From Methylobacterium terrae (GTDB taxonomy: Bacteria > Pseudomonadota > Alphaproteobacteria > Rhizobiales > Beijerinckiaceae), in contig NZ_CP029553.1 of the NCBI RefSeq assembly GCF_003173755.1, positions 4,240,001-4,304,000 on the forward strand: a DNA stretch of 64,000 bases, written 5' to 3'. This document shows positions 37,357 to 45,540 of the stretch, in pieces. Every line of letters begins with the position of its first letter. The stretch's first letter is position 1. The notes under the pieces are model-generated. The model made no database searches. It saw only the letters and a list, made by a program, of their open reading frames with translations, and was not told the DNA's origin. The position numbers and the translations under genes are program-made.

Positions 37357-37995
37357 CAGGCGGCAGACGGACCACGAAACGGGCAGGAGGCGGCCGACCC
37401 GGCGACGCGCTTGGCGACCGGCCTCGCCGCCGACTTCGCCGCCGATCTGGCGGTCGGGCAGCGGCTGCGCGGCTTGCGGCGCGAGCGCGGCCTGTCGCTG
37501 AAGGCGGTGGCGGGCTCGACCGGGCTGTCGATCGGCTATCTCAGCCAGGTCGAGCGCGGCCTGTCCTCGCCGTCCCTGCGGGTGCTGACCCGGGTCGCCG
37601 ACCTCCTCGGGGTCGGCCTCGGGGCCCTGTTCGGCGATGTGGAGGGATCGCCGGCCGACGGGATCGTCACGCGGGCCGACGCGCGGGCGGCGCTCACCCT
37701 CTGGCGCGCCGGCATCACCAAGCAGCTTCTGACGCAGGGCGACGGGACCCTGAGCCTGTTCCTGATGCAGCTCGCGCCCCTCGCCGGCACCGGCGACCAG
37801 CCCCTGATCCACGACGGCGAGGAGGCCGGGCTGGTGATGGAGGGCGCCCTCGTCCTCACGGTCGAGGGCAGCACGGCCGAGCTCGGCCGCGGCGACAGCT
37901 TCCGCTTCGCCAGCCGGCGCCCGCACCGCTACCGCAACCCGTCCACCGACCGGCCGGCCGTGGTCCTGTGGGTCAACGCCGTCCCGCGACGCTGA
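37345..37995 (+). CDS. XRE family regulator with C-terminal cupin domain
   Basis: A 216-aa repressor-type protein. Residues about 1-35 are an Ala/Asp-rich leader; the HTH covers about 40-95 (LRGLRRERGLSLKAVAGSTGLSIGYLSQVERGLSSPSL, in pieces), and a small cupin domain follows (QPLIHDGEEAGLVMEGALVLTVEG, RRPHRYRN) that probably binds the effector. This architecture is that of PuuR and relatives, regulators of amine and amino-acid catabolism. It is divergent from the importer/FAD-oxidase operon, with two matching palindromes in the 99-bp space. ATG 37345 and ATG 37351 are both possible starts. Confidence 0.92.
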   Translation: MHMKQAADGPRNGQEAADPATRLATGLAADFAADLAVGQRLRGLRRERGLSLKAVAGSTGLSIGYLSQVERGLSSPSLRVLTRVADLLGVGLGALFGDVEGSPADGIVTRADARAALTLWRAGITKQLLTQGDGTLSLFLMQLAPLAGTGDQPLIHDGEEAGLVMEGALVLTVEGSTAELGRGDSFRFASRRPHRYRNPSTDRPAVVLWVNAVPRR

Positions 37996-38101
37996 AGCAC
38001 TAACAGGAAAATCGTCTCAAACTCGCGGCCGCGCCGCCGATCTTCACGATGCGTGAAGCCTACCCGGGGAGGGTACAGGTCGACGGAGCCGGAGCCGAAT
38101 C

Positions 38102-38869
38102 ATGACGAGGCAGAGCGGGTGCGGGCAGTGCAGGAGCGGCGAGCCGCTGCCCTTCGCCTTCACGATGGCGTTCCACCCGATCGTCGATCTCGCGACCGGC
38201 GGCGTCTGGGGCTACGAGGCGCTGGTGCGCGGCACAGAGGGGCAGGGCGCGGGCTTCATCCTCGGCCAGGTCAACGACGACAACCGCTACCGCTTCGACC
38301 AGGCCTGCCGCACCAAGGCGATCGAGCTCGCCGGCGGGCTGTTCCCGGCCGGCGACGTGCGGCTGTCGATCAACTTCCTGCCGAACGCGGTCTACGAGCC
38401 GGCGGCCTGCATCCGCGCCACCCTCGAGGCGGCGCGGCGCATCGGCTTCTCCCACCAGCGGATCATGTTCGAGTTCACCGAGAACGAGCGCATGACCGAC
38501 GTCGCGCACGTCCAGCGCATCATCACCGATTACCGCCAGCGCGGCTTCCTCACGGCGCTGGACGATTTCGGCGCCGGCTACGCGGGCCTGGGCCTCCTGG
38601 CGCGCTTCCAGCCCGACCTGATCAAGCTCGACATGGAGCTCATCCGCGGCATCGCCGACTCGCCGGCCCGTCGGGCGATCGTCTCGGGGGTGATCGGCAT
38701 CGCCCGGGCGCTCGGCATCGCGGTGATCGCGGAGGGGATCGAGACCGCCGACGAGCTCGCCGCGCTACGCGAGGCCGGCATCACCCTGTTCCAGGGCTAC
38801 CTGTTCGCCCGGCCGGCGGTGGCGGCACTGCCGGAGCTGAACCTGCCGGAGATGCGGCGGGCGGCGTGA
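38102..38869 (+). CDS. stand-alone EAL-domain protein (c-di-GMP phosphodiesterase type)
   Basis: A 255-aa single-domain EAL protein. GYEALVRG carries the EAL motif; further on come SINFLPNAVYEP (metal Asn), FEFTENERM (Glu), LDDFGAGYAGLG (Asp-Asp and loop 6), LIKLDMELIRG (Lys) and AEGIET, so the metal and catalytic residues look complete. The N-terminus has a CGQC pair (residues 7-10) that could bind metal or sense redox. No membrane segment or GGDEF partner domain. It likely degrades c-di-GMP; BlrP1/YcgG-like short EAL proteins are the nearest analogues. Confidence 0.9.
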   Translation: MTRQSGCGQCRSGEPLPFAFTMAFHPIVDLATGGVWGYEALVRGTEGQGAGFILGQVNDDNRYRFDQACRTKAIELAGGLFPAGDVRLSINFLPNAVYEPAACIRATLEAARRIGFSHQRIMFEFTENERMTDVAHVQRIITDYRQRGFLTALDDFGAGYAGLGLLARFQPDLIKLDMELIRGIADSPARRAIVSGVIGIARALGIAVIAEGIETADELAALREAGITLFQGYLFARPAVAALPELNLPEMRRAA

Positions 38870-39377
38870 CGCGGGGGCCGGGGGCCGCTCCCGCCTTCCC
38901 CGTCGCTCCGGGGGGCGCGAGGCGGAACCCGGAATTCGGGTGCGCCGTGGGCGAACCAGGCTGATCGCCTCCCGCTCCATTCCCGTCGACCTGATCGTCC
39001 GGCTTGCGGACTTCGCTTTCGTCGCCACGGCACGACGAGGCAAACTGGAACTCCGAGCACATCGATCCACGCTCGCCGGGACGATACGCCGAGGCCGGAG
39101 CAATCTTCCGATCGCCGAACCCCGACACGCGGCGTGCGTCGTCCGGACTCGGACAGACCATTCTCTCCCAGCGTCCTGGCCGCAAACCTGCCGCAGACGA
39201 GCGCTTTTCCGTCGCCGCCCCGTCCCGTCCTGCGCCACGTTCGGCTGGAATCGCGCGAGGACGCTACGTCCGCTTTGACGCGTGTCCCGCTTCGGTCTAA
39301 AGCTGCTTCGAGGTATCCGAAGCAAGAGTTGTGCCGATCTCGGCCCGAACCGGGACGGCGCAGGGCGGGGCTGGCTG
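38870..39377. other. 508-bp intergenic region upstream of rpoN
   Basis: No gene recognised, although two frames stay open by GC bias. A possible promoter for rpoN is TTGACG (39275-39280), 17 bp, TAAAGC (39298-39303), about 75 bp before the start codon. The usual upstream neighbour in this order (lptB) is missing here. Confidence 0.4.
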
Positions 39378-40946
39378 ATGGGTTTGCTGCAACGGCTCGA
39401 GATGCGCCAGGGCCAGGCCCTGGTGATGACGCCGCAACTCCTGCAGGCGATCAAGCTTCTGCAGCTCTCCCACCTCGACCTCGCGACCTACGTCGATGCC
39501 GAGCTGGAGCGCAACCCGCTGCTGGAGCGGGCCGAGGTCGAGGCGGCCGAGCCGGGCGAGGCGCGGAGCGAATCCTTCGAGGCCGCCGATGCGTCCCGGG
39601 ACGGGGGCGACGGCGACGGCTTCGACGGGGAGGCCTCGGCCGAGCCGTGGCTCTCCCACGACCTCAACCCGAGCCGCAGCGAGATCGAGGGCGATCTCGG
39701 CACCCGCCTCGACAACGTCTTTCCCGACGACGGTCCGGTGGGCCGCGAGGCGCCGGCGGCGGGGGGCGAGGGCCTGTCACTCACGCCCGCCCCCTGGAGC
39801 GGCACCGGCGGCAGCTTCGACGGCGAGGCGCCGGATTTCGAGGCGACGCTGACCAGCGAATCCTCGCTGCACGAGCACCTCTCGGCCCAGCTCGAGCTGG
39901 CCACCCGCGACCCCGTCGAGCGCCTGGTCGGCGGCTTCCTGGTCGATGCCGTCGACGAGGCCGGCTACCTGCGCGAGGATCTCGCGGCCCTCGCCGAGCG
40001 GCTCGGCGTCGGCCTGTCCGTCGTCGAGCGGGTGCTGGGCATCGTGCAGGGCTTCGACCCGTCCGGCGTCGGCGCCCGCGACCTCGCCGAGTGCCTGGCG
40101 ATCCAGCTGCGCGAGCTCGACCGGTTCGATCCGGCGATGCAGGCGCTGGTCTCGCGCCTCGACCTCGTCGCCAAGCGCGACTTCGCGGGGTTGCGCCGCC
40201 TGTGCGGGGTCGACGAGGAGGACCTCGCCGACATGCTGTCCGAGCTGCGCCGCCTCGACCCCAAGCCCGGCCGCGCCTTCGGCGCCGGCCCGGTCGAGGT
40301 GCTGGTGCCCGACGTGTTCGTGCGCCCGGCACCGGACGGCTCGTGGCTCGTGGAGCTCAACAGCGAGGCCCTGCCCCGGGTGCTGGTCAACCAGAGCTAC
40401 TACGCCACCGTCTCCCGCGGGGCGAAGACCGATACCGACAAGGCCTTCCTGTCGGAATGCCTGCAGACCGCCAACTGGCTCACACGCAGCCTGGAGCAGC
40501 GCGCCCGCACCATCCTGAAGGTGGCGAGCGAGATCGTGCGCCAGCAGGACGGCTTCTTCGTCAACGGCGTCGCCCACCTGCGGCCGCTCAACCTGAAGAC
40601 CGTCGCCGACGCGATCGGCATGCACGAATCCACCGTCTCGCGGGTGACCTCGAACAAGTCGATCGGCACCAGCCGCGGCACCTTCGAGATGAAGTACTTC
40701 TTCACCGCGGCGATCCCCGGGGCGGCCGGCGCCGCGGCCCATTCCTCGGAGGCCGTGCGCTACCGGATCAAGCAGCTCATCGACGCCGAGGCCGACGACG
40801 TCCTGTCGGACGACGCCCTGGTGCAGCGCCTGCGCGGCGAGGGCGTCGACATCGCCCGCCGCACCGTGGCGAAGTACCGGGAATCCCTGCGCATCCCCTC
40901 CTCGATCGAGCGCCGGCGCGAGCGGGCGGCGATGCCGGCGCGCTGA
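39378..40946 (+). CDS. rpoN: RNA polymerase sigma-54 factor
   Basis: A 522-aa sigma-54. Region I (RLEMRQGQALVMTPQLLQAIKLLQ, residues about 6-29) binds activators; an acidic region II follows (residues about 55-150); the core-binding region contains VLGIVQGFDPSGVGARDLAECLA; the HTH includes LKTVADAIGMHESTVSRVTSNK; and the RpoN box ARRTVAKYRESLRIPSS is at residues about 493-509. It directs transcription of nitrogen and carbon-source genes from -24/-12 promoters. The ATG at 39378 gives the normal N-terminus; a longer frame from 39282 is open. hpf and ptsN follow, as usual. Confidence 0.95.
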   Translation: MGLLQRLEMRQGQALVMTPQLLQAIKLLQLSHLDLATYVDAELERNPLLERAEVEAAEPGEARSESFEAADASRDGGDGDGFDGEASAEPWLSHDLNPSRSEIEGDLGTRLDNVFPDDGPVGREAPAAGGEGLSLTPAPWSGTGGSFDGEAPDFEATLTSESSLHEHLSAQLELATRDPVERLVGGFLVDAVDEAGYLREDLAALAERLGVGLSVVERVLGIVQGFDPSGVGARDLAECLAIQLRELDRFDPAMQALVSRLDLVAKRDFAGLRRLCGVDEEDLADMLSELRRLDPKPGRAFGAGPVEVLVPDVFVRPAPDGSWLVELNSEALPRVLVNQSYYATVSRGAKTDTDKAFLSECLQTANWLTRSLEQRARTILKVASEIVRQQDGFFVNGVAHLRPLNLKTVADAIGMHESTVSRVTSNKSIGTSRGTFEMKYFFTAAIPGAAGAAAHSSEAVRYRIKQLIDAEADDVLSDDALVQRLRGEGVDIARRTVAKYRESLRIPSSIERRRERAAMPAR

Positions 40947-40987
40947 CCGCGCCTCCGTCACCGATGCCGGCGCGCTGACCGCGCCTC
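40931..40987. repeat. 25-bp direct repeat spanning the rpoN stop codon
   Basis: GATGCCGGCGCGCTGACCGC plus GCCTC occurs at 40931-40955 and again, unchanged, at 40963-40987 (period 32). The first copy includes the last codons and the TGA of rpoN. It is a recent local duplication in the rpoN-hpf spacer. Confidence 0.85.
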
Positions 40988-41126
40988 TGCCCCAAAGGCG
41001 CCCGCCGCAACCGAGCCGGCTTCGTTGACTTCGCCTTCGGTCATTCCTAGCTCTTGAGGGCTGGCCCCTAGCGCCGGAGACGTCCCCGGGGCGCGGGCCG
41101 ACGAACGACGAGACCGGAGGGAGCCG

Positions 41127-41729
41127 ATGGCAGCGTTGCGCGTGTCAGGTCGTGGCGTGGATTTGGGAGAGGCGCTGAGGACGCGGGTGGAGGAGCGGAT
41201 CTCCGCGGCCCTCGCCAAGTACTTCGACGGCGCCTATAACGGCCACGTGACGGTCGCGCGGGACGGCGGCGCCTATCGCACCGACTGCGTGCTGCACCTA
41301 CCCTCCGGCATCACCCTCGAGGCGTCGGGCACCGCCCACGACGCGAATGCGAGCTTCGACCAGACCGCCGATCGGATCGAGAAGCGCCTGCGCCGCTACA
41401 AGCACCGCCTCAAGGCCCATCCGAACGGCCACGCCAAGGACGCCGCCGTGATCGACGGGCTCGCGCCCGTGGACACCGCCGTGATGGAGGCGGCCTACTC
41501 GGTGATGGAATCGCCCGAGGAGGATACCGGCGAGCACCCCCCGATCATCGCCGAGAGCACCCGCACCCTGCACCGGCGCACGGTGAGCGAGGCGGTGGTG
41601 GAGCTCGATCTCACCGGCGTCCCCGTCCTCGTCTTCGTTCACGCTGGCACCGAGCGGGTCAACGTCGTATATCGTCGGGGCGACGGCGCGATCGGCTGGA
41701 TCGATCCGCCGGAACGCGGCACTCCGTGA
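41127..41729 (+). CDS. hpf: ribosome hibernation-promoting factor, long form
   Basis: A 200-aa long HPF. The N-terminal S30AE domain (LRVSGRGVDLGEALRTRVEERI, DRIEKRLRRYKHRLKAH) binds the 30S decoding region; the C-terminal domain (VELDLTGVPVLVFVHAGTERVNVVYRR with DGAIGWIDP) dimerises two ribosomes into 100S particles. Length is normal for the long form of alphaproteobacteria. GGAGGGAGC precedes the ATG. Its place between rpoN and ptsN is conserved in proteobacteria. Confidence 0.94.
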   Translation: MAALRVSGRGVDLGEALRTRVEERISAALAKYFDGAYNGHVTVARDGGAYRTDCVLHLPSGITLEASGTAHDANASFDQTADRIEKRLRRYKHRLKAHPNGHAKDAAVIDGLAPVDTAVMEAAYSVMESPEEDTGEHPPIIAESTRTLHRRTVSEAVVELDLTGVPVLVFVHAGTERVNVVYRRGDGAIGWIDPPERGTP

Positions 41730-41820
41730 GCGGGCTCGTCCCCTCTCCCGGAAGGCCTCCGGTCCTGGAACAAGAGCGGGGCGCGCCAGCGCGCTCCCCG
41801 CCGATGAGGCAGCGGTCTCG

Positions 41821-42285
41821 ATGCCATTGCTGGAATTCCTGAAGCCGGAGGCGGTCCTCCCGGCGCTGCGCGCGCAGGGGAAGAAGCAGGTTCTGCAGGA
41901 GCTGGCCGCCCAGGCGGCCCGCCACCTGCCGGGCCTGGACGAGCGCGAGATCTTCGAGACGCTGCTGCAGCGCGAGCGCCTGGGCTCCACCGGCATCGGC
42001 GAGGGCGTGGCGATCCCGCACGGCAAGCTGCCGGGGCTCGACACGCTGTTCGGCCTGATGGCGCGCCTCGAGCGCCCGGTCGATTTCGAAGCGCTCGACG
42101 GCCAGCCGGTCGACATCGCCTTCCTGCTGCTCGCCCCCGAGGGCGCCGGCGCCGACCACCTGAAGGCGCTCGCCCGGGTCGCCCGGGTGCTGCGCGAGCC
42201 CGGCATCATCGACCGCATCCGCGCCGCCCGCGACGCCGACGCGCTCTACGCCCTCCTGACCCAATCCCCCGCCCAAGCGGCATGA
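41821..42285 (+). CDS. ptsN: nitrogen PTS enzyme IIA (EIIA-Ntr)
   Basis: A 154-aa PTS EIIA type 2 domain. The phosphorylated His is His67 in GEGVAIPHGKLPG; LQRERLGSTGIG precedes it and HLKALARVARVLREP follows. It receives phosphate from NPr and in this order regulates potassium transport, carbon/nitrogen balance and stress responses by protein contact. It is 91 bp downstream of hpf in the rpoN operon. Confidence 0.95.
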   Translation: MPLLEFLKPEAVLPALRAQGKKQVLQELAAQAARHLPGLDEREIFETLLQRERLGSTGIGEGVAIPHGKLPGLDTLFGLMARLERPVDFEALDGQPVDIAFLLLAPEGAGADHLKALARVARVLREPGIIDRIRAARDADALYALLTQSPAQAA

Positions 42286-42286
42286 C

Positions 42287-42329
42287 AATCCTGGCGTAGC
42301 AATCCTGGCGTGACCATTCCGGCGTGACG
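42287..42329 (+). repeat. 14-15-bp degenerate tandem repeat, three units
   Basis: AATCCTGGCGTAGC, AATCCTGGCGTGACC and ATTCCGGCGTGACG follow one another directly between the ptsN stop and the next start. The repeats fill the whole spacer and would place the ribosome binding region of the next gene on repeat sequence. Confidence 0.65.
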
Positions 42330-42644
42330 ATGCGGATCTCACTACTCGCCGCGGCCCTCCTCGCCGCGGCCGCCCCGGCGCGTGCCGTCGACGGCACCTG
42401 CGCCCGCGACCTCCTGGTGGCGCAATCCTCGCAGAAGACCGCGATCGAGCGCCTGGAAATGCTCGGCGACAGCGATGCCGACCGCTGCCGCGGCTGGCGC
42501 CAGCACGTCGACACGATGCGTCGCGCCGCGACCGTCTACGGCCGCTGCCTGTCGGGCGGCGAGCGCAACGAGCGCCTGGCCCAGGTCCAGGGCTCGGAGA
42601 AGGAATTCTCGGAGCTGCTGCGGAGCCGCTGCAAGGGGCGGTGA
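42330..42644 (+). CDS. small secreted protein of unknown function
   Basis: A 104-aa protein with a clear signal peptide (ISLLAAALLAAAAPARA) and a mature part of about 85 residues with four cysteines (GTCARDL, DRCRGWR, GRCLSGG, SRCKG) that could form two disulfides. The remainder is charged and helical-looking. No domain recognised. It starts 44 bp after ptsN and probably reads through from it; a GTG at 42324 is also in frame. Confidence 0.72.
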   Translation: MRISLLAAALLAAAAPARAVDGTCARDLLVAQSSQKTAIERLEMLGDSDADRCRGWRQHVDTMRRAATVYGRCLSGGERNERLAQVQGSEKEFSELLRSRCKGR

Positions 42645-42677
42645 GGGCTCCCGCCGACGCGCGAGGCGATCAGGGCC

Positions 42678-43568
42678 TCACCGCACCAGCGGCTCGGCCA
42701 CCATCTTGACCGGGTGGCCGCGGCTGACCAGCACCGCGGCGCTCGAATGCTCGGGGTCGGTCTCGAACCGGGTGCGGACCCAGGCGACCAGGAACTTCGC
42801 GTATTCCGAGGCGAGCAGCCGCGCCGAGGCCGGGTGGCGCCACCACTGGTCGGGGTCGATCCCCTCCGGCACGACCGGGTGCGGGATCACCCGGTGTCCG
42901 TCGGCGAGCGCGTGGTCGAGTTCCACCAGCGTGCGCGGCATGTGGTAGTTCGAGGTCACCACCGCGACGCTGCGGAACCCGTTCTCGCGCATCCAGCGCC
43001 GGATCTCGATGGCGTTGCCGATGGTGTTGCGGGCCCGGTAGTCGAGATCGACGCAGCAGGCGATCAGGTGCTGCTGGCCCGGGTTCAGCCGGGCGATCTC
43101 CTCGCGGCTGGTGCGCTCGTTGACCCCGGTGATCAGCAGGCGCCGCCCGTAGCCGCCGGCCAGCAGGTCCATCGCGTCCTCGATGCGCTGCGCCCCGCCG
43201 GTGAGCGCCACGATGCCGTCGGAGGGGCCGAGCGGCATCCGCTCCGACCGGGCGAGGCCCGACACGAAGGCGAGGAAGCCGAGGCCGAGGACGAGGCCGG
43301 CGACGAGGCCCGTCCCGGCCAGCGCGACGGCCAGGCGGCGGCGCAGGCTCCAGGGGGCCGAAGGCTCGGGCACCGGAAACCGGGGAGCTGGAGACTTGAG
43401 AGCTGGAGACTTGGAATCCGGAGACTTGGGATCCGGAGACTTGGGGGAACGGGATCCGAGGGCCGGGGATTGGGGCGGGTGCAGCCCGTCGGGGCCCTCG
43501 CCCGACCAGGACCATCCCACCACGTCGCCGGTTCGCGTCTTCATTCGGCGGTGCATCCGCGAGGCCAT
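42678..43568 (-). CDS. YdcF/ElyC-family membrane protein (DUF218)
   Basis: A 296-aa protein with a Ser/Pro/Lys-rich N-terminus (residues about 18-75, containing a 5-residue repeat), one TM helix (VALAGTGLVAGLVLGLGFLAF, in part) and a DUF218 domain: DGIVALTGGAQRIEDAMDLL, LLITGVNERTSREEI, ARNTIGNAIEIRRWM and VVTSNYHMPRTLVEL. ElyC/SanA relatives act in cell-envelope (peptidoglycan or lipid carrier) metabolism. The start is uncertain: ATGs at 43568, 43556 and 43544 are in frame. It neighbours ftsX-ftsE on the same strand, a recurring order in Hyphomicrobiales. Confidence 0.85.
   Translation of the reverse strand: MASRMHRRMKTRTGDVVGWSWSGEGPDGLHPPQSPALGSRSPKSPDPKSPDSKSPALKSPAPRFPVPEPSAPWSLRRRLAVALAGTGLVAGLVLGLGFLAFVSGLARSERMPLGPSDGIVALTGGAQRIEDAMDLLAGGYGRRLLITGVNERTSREEIARLNPGQQHLIACCVDLDYRARNTIGNAIEIRRWMRENGFRSVAVVTSNYHMPRTLVELDHALADGHRVIPHPVVPEGIDPDQWWRHPASARLLASEYAKFLVAWVRTRFETDPEHSSAAVLVSRGHPVKMVAEPLVR
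43385..43444. repeat. 15-bp tandem repeat, four units, in a coding region
   Basis: Four 15-mers (GAGCTGGAGACTTGA, GAGCTGGAGACTTGG, AATCCGGAGACTTGG, GATCCGGAGACTTGG) encode, on the minus strand, the pentapeptides PKSPD, PKSPD, SKSPA, LKSPA in the linker before the TM helix of the YdcF-like protein. Confidence 0.85.
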
Positions 43569-43723
43569 CTCACCTTTTGTCGAGCATAGTGCCGATTGCG
43601 GCGCCCGAGAGGCAACAGCGTGAGGCGCCGAATCGTTCACGCCCCTTGCCCGCCCCTGTGAAGAGCGGGCAACGGCCGAAGGCACGGGCGATGCTGGCAC
43701 TCGAACCTGGCGTCAGGCTGGCG

Positions 43724-44680
43724 TCAGTCGAGGAAGCGCCGCACGGTGAGCCGCGAGACGAAGGCGGTCACGACCGAGGCGATGACCCCGATCAGCACCA
43801 CGCTGGCATAGCCGCGCCAGCCGATGGCGAAGCCGCCGAACAGGGCCTCGATCTCGTCGCCGGCAGGTCCCGCCCGCCACAGCCGGGCGAGCGCGCCCCC
43901 GAGGCCGATCACCGCCAGCGCCGCCGCCGCCCCGATCGCGCCGCCGCGCAACCCCAAGCGGAAGAAGCGGCGCTGGAACTCGCGGGCGATGAAGTCGGCG
44001 TCCGCCCCGACGAAGTGCAGCACCTCCACCACCTCGCGGTTGCCCGCCATGGCGCCGCGGGTCGCGAAGGTGACGGCGAGCCCCGTGGCGAGCAGCACCA
44101 GGCCCACCACCGCGACGCCGACGCCGACCACGGTGTTGGCCATGGTCGAGAGCCGCGACATCCAGAGCGCGTGGTCGTCGAGGCTCGCGACGCCGGGCAG
44201 CGCCTCGGCGAGGCGCTGGCGCAAGGCGCCGAGGTCGGGCGTGCCGGCGAGCCGCACCGTGATGAGGCGCGGCACCGGCAGGTCGCCGAGGTCGAGACCG
44301 GTGCCGAGCCAGGGCTCGAGCAGGCGCTCCGATTCCGCCTTGGTGAAGGGCCGCGTCGCCGCGATGCCGGGGGTGGCCGAGGCCAGCGCCGCCGCCTTGG
44401 CGACGTCGGCGTCGGTGTCGCGGCCCGGCCCCGGTCGGACCTGGATCGTCACCTCCTGGGCCACCGAGCCCTGCCACTGCGCCGCGCTCGAGGCGACGAT
44501 CTCGGCGCCGCCGGCGCAGAGGGCGGCGAGGAAGGTCAGGATCGCGATCACCGCGGCGAGCGCCCGGCCGGCGCTGGTGTCGGTCGGCACGAGGGCCGCG
44601 TTGCGGCGCAAGGTCGGCGGCAGGTCGGGAGCGCGCGCCTCGCGCCGTCCCGCCCGTTCCAGGGTGGTCCCGTCAGACAT
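43724..44680 (-). CDS. ftsX: cell division protein FtsX
   Basis: A 318-aa FtsX-type permease. The cytoplasmic N-terminus (about 55 residues) is followed by TM1 (LAAVIAILTFLAALCAGGAEIV), an extracytoplasmic domain of about 100 residues, then three TM helices with GNREVVEVLHFVGADADFIAREFQRRFF between TM2 and TM3, the family's most conserved loop. With FtsE it controls peptidoglycan hydrolases at the septum. It starts 18 bp after ftsE. The sequence is typical and complete. Confidence 0.92.
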   Translation of the reverse strand: MSDGTTLERAGRREARAPDLPPTLRRNAALVPTDTSAGRALAAVIAILTFLAALCAGGAEIVASSAAQWQGSVAQEVTIQVRPGPGRDTDADVAKAAALASATPGIAATRPFTKAESERLLEPWLGTGLDLGDLPVPRLITVRLAGTPDLGALRQRLAEALPGVASLDDHALWMSRLSTMANTVVGVGVAVVGLVLLATGLAVTFATRGAMAGNREVVEVLHFVGADADFIAREFQRRFFRLGLRGGAIGAAAALAVIGLGGALARLWRAGPAGDEIEALFGGFAIGWRGYASVVLIGVIASVVTAFVSRLTVRRFLD

Positions 44681-44698
44681 GGTGCGTCTCCCCGCGGC

Positions 44699-45418
44699 TC
44701 ATCCCTCGATTCGCAGGCGGTTGTTGCCGAGCACGAACCGGCGCGCGTCGACGAGGTCCATCAGGGCGAAGTCGTGGGTCGCGATCAGCACCGAGGTGCC
44801 GAGGCGGTTGAGCTCGACGAACAGGCGCAGCAGGCGCCGGCCGAGCTGGGGATCGACGTTGCCGGTCGGCTCGTCGGCGAGCAGCAATTCGGGCCGGGCG
44901 ATCAGCGCCCGGGCGATCGCCGCGCGCTGCTTCTCGCCGCCCGAGAGCAGCGGCGGCAGCACGTGCATGCGCTCCCCCAAGCCCACCCAGCGCAGGAGCT
45001 CCACCACCTCAGCCCGGTAGCTCGTCTCGGCCCGGCCCTGGACGCGCAGCGGCAGGGCGACGTTCTCGTAGGTGGTGAGGTGGTCGAGCAGGCGGAAATC
45101 CTGGAACACCACGCCCATGCGCCGGCGCAACGAGGTGAGGGCGCCGCTCGAGATGCCGCTCACCTCCTCGCCGAACACCGAGACGAGGCCCCGGCTCGGC
45201 CGCACCGAGAGCAGGATCAGGCGCAGCAGCGTCGTCTTGCCGGCGCCCGAGGGGCCGGTGAGGAACTGGAACGAGTGCGGCGCGATGGTGAAGCTGATGT
45301 CGCTCAGGACCTCCGGGCCGACCCCGTAGCGCATCCCCACGTTCTCGAACCGGACCACCGGCTCGTCCATCCCGCCGAGCAGGCTCTTTCCGGTCCCCCG
45401 GTCCGTTCTCGCGTCCAT
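44699..45418 (-). CDS. ftsE: cell division ATP-binding protein FtsE
   Basis: A 239-aa ABC ATPase, partner of FtsX. Walker A GPSGAGKTT, VVFQDFRLLDHLTTYENVALPL (the FtsE-type Q-loop), LSGGEKQRAAIARAL, LLLADEPTGNVDPQLG and IATHDFALMD are all present. The first 16 residues are an extension before MDEPVVRFENVGMRYG; the internal ATG at 45370 could be the true start. It is at the head of the ftsE-ftsX pair and divergent from the zinc-ribbon gene. Confidence 0.93.
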   Translation of the reverse strand: MDARTDRGTGKSLLGGMDEPVVRFENVGMRYGVGPEVLSDISFTIAPHSFQFLTGPSGAGKTTLLRLILLSVRPSRGLVSVFGEEVSGISSGALTSLRRRMGVVFQDFRLLDHLTTYENVALPLRVQGRAETSYRAEVVELLRWVGLGERMHVLPPLLSGGEKQRAAIARALIARPELLLADEPTGNVDPQLGRRLLRLFVELNRLGTSVLIATHDFALMDLVDARRFVLGNNRLRIEG

Positions 45419-45540
45419 CCGGTCTCCCTACGGGTCCCTCGCGGCGGGCCCGGTTGCGATCCGCGCCGCTTTACCACGCATTAAGGCTATCGCGGGAGGA
45501 GTCGTGGTCCGGCCCCGGTGCCGCGCCCGACTGATTCGCC

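Noticed and set aside
38940..39278. Possible small proteins upstream of rpoN
   Set aside because: Two overlapping open frames of about 100 codons have no ribosome binding site and no recognisable feature.
39134..40978. Alternative plus-strand frame over rpoN
   Set aside because: It is shifted relative to the rpoN frame, which carries region I, the HTH and the RpoN box; the alternative is Arg/Pro/Gly-rich.
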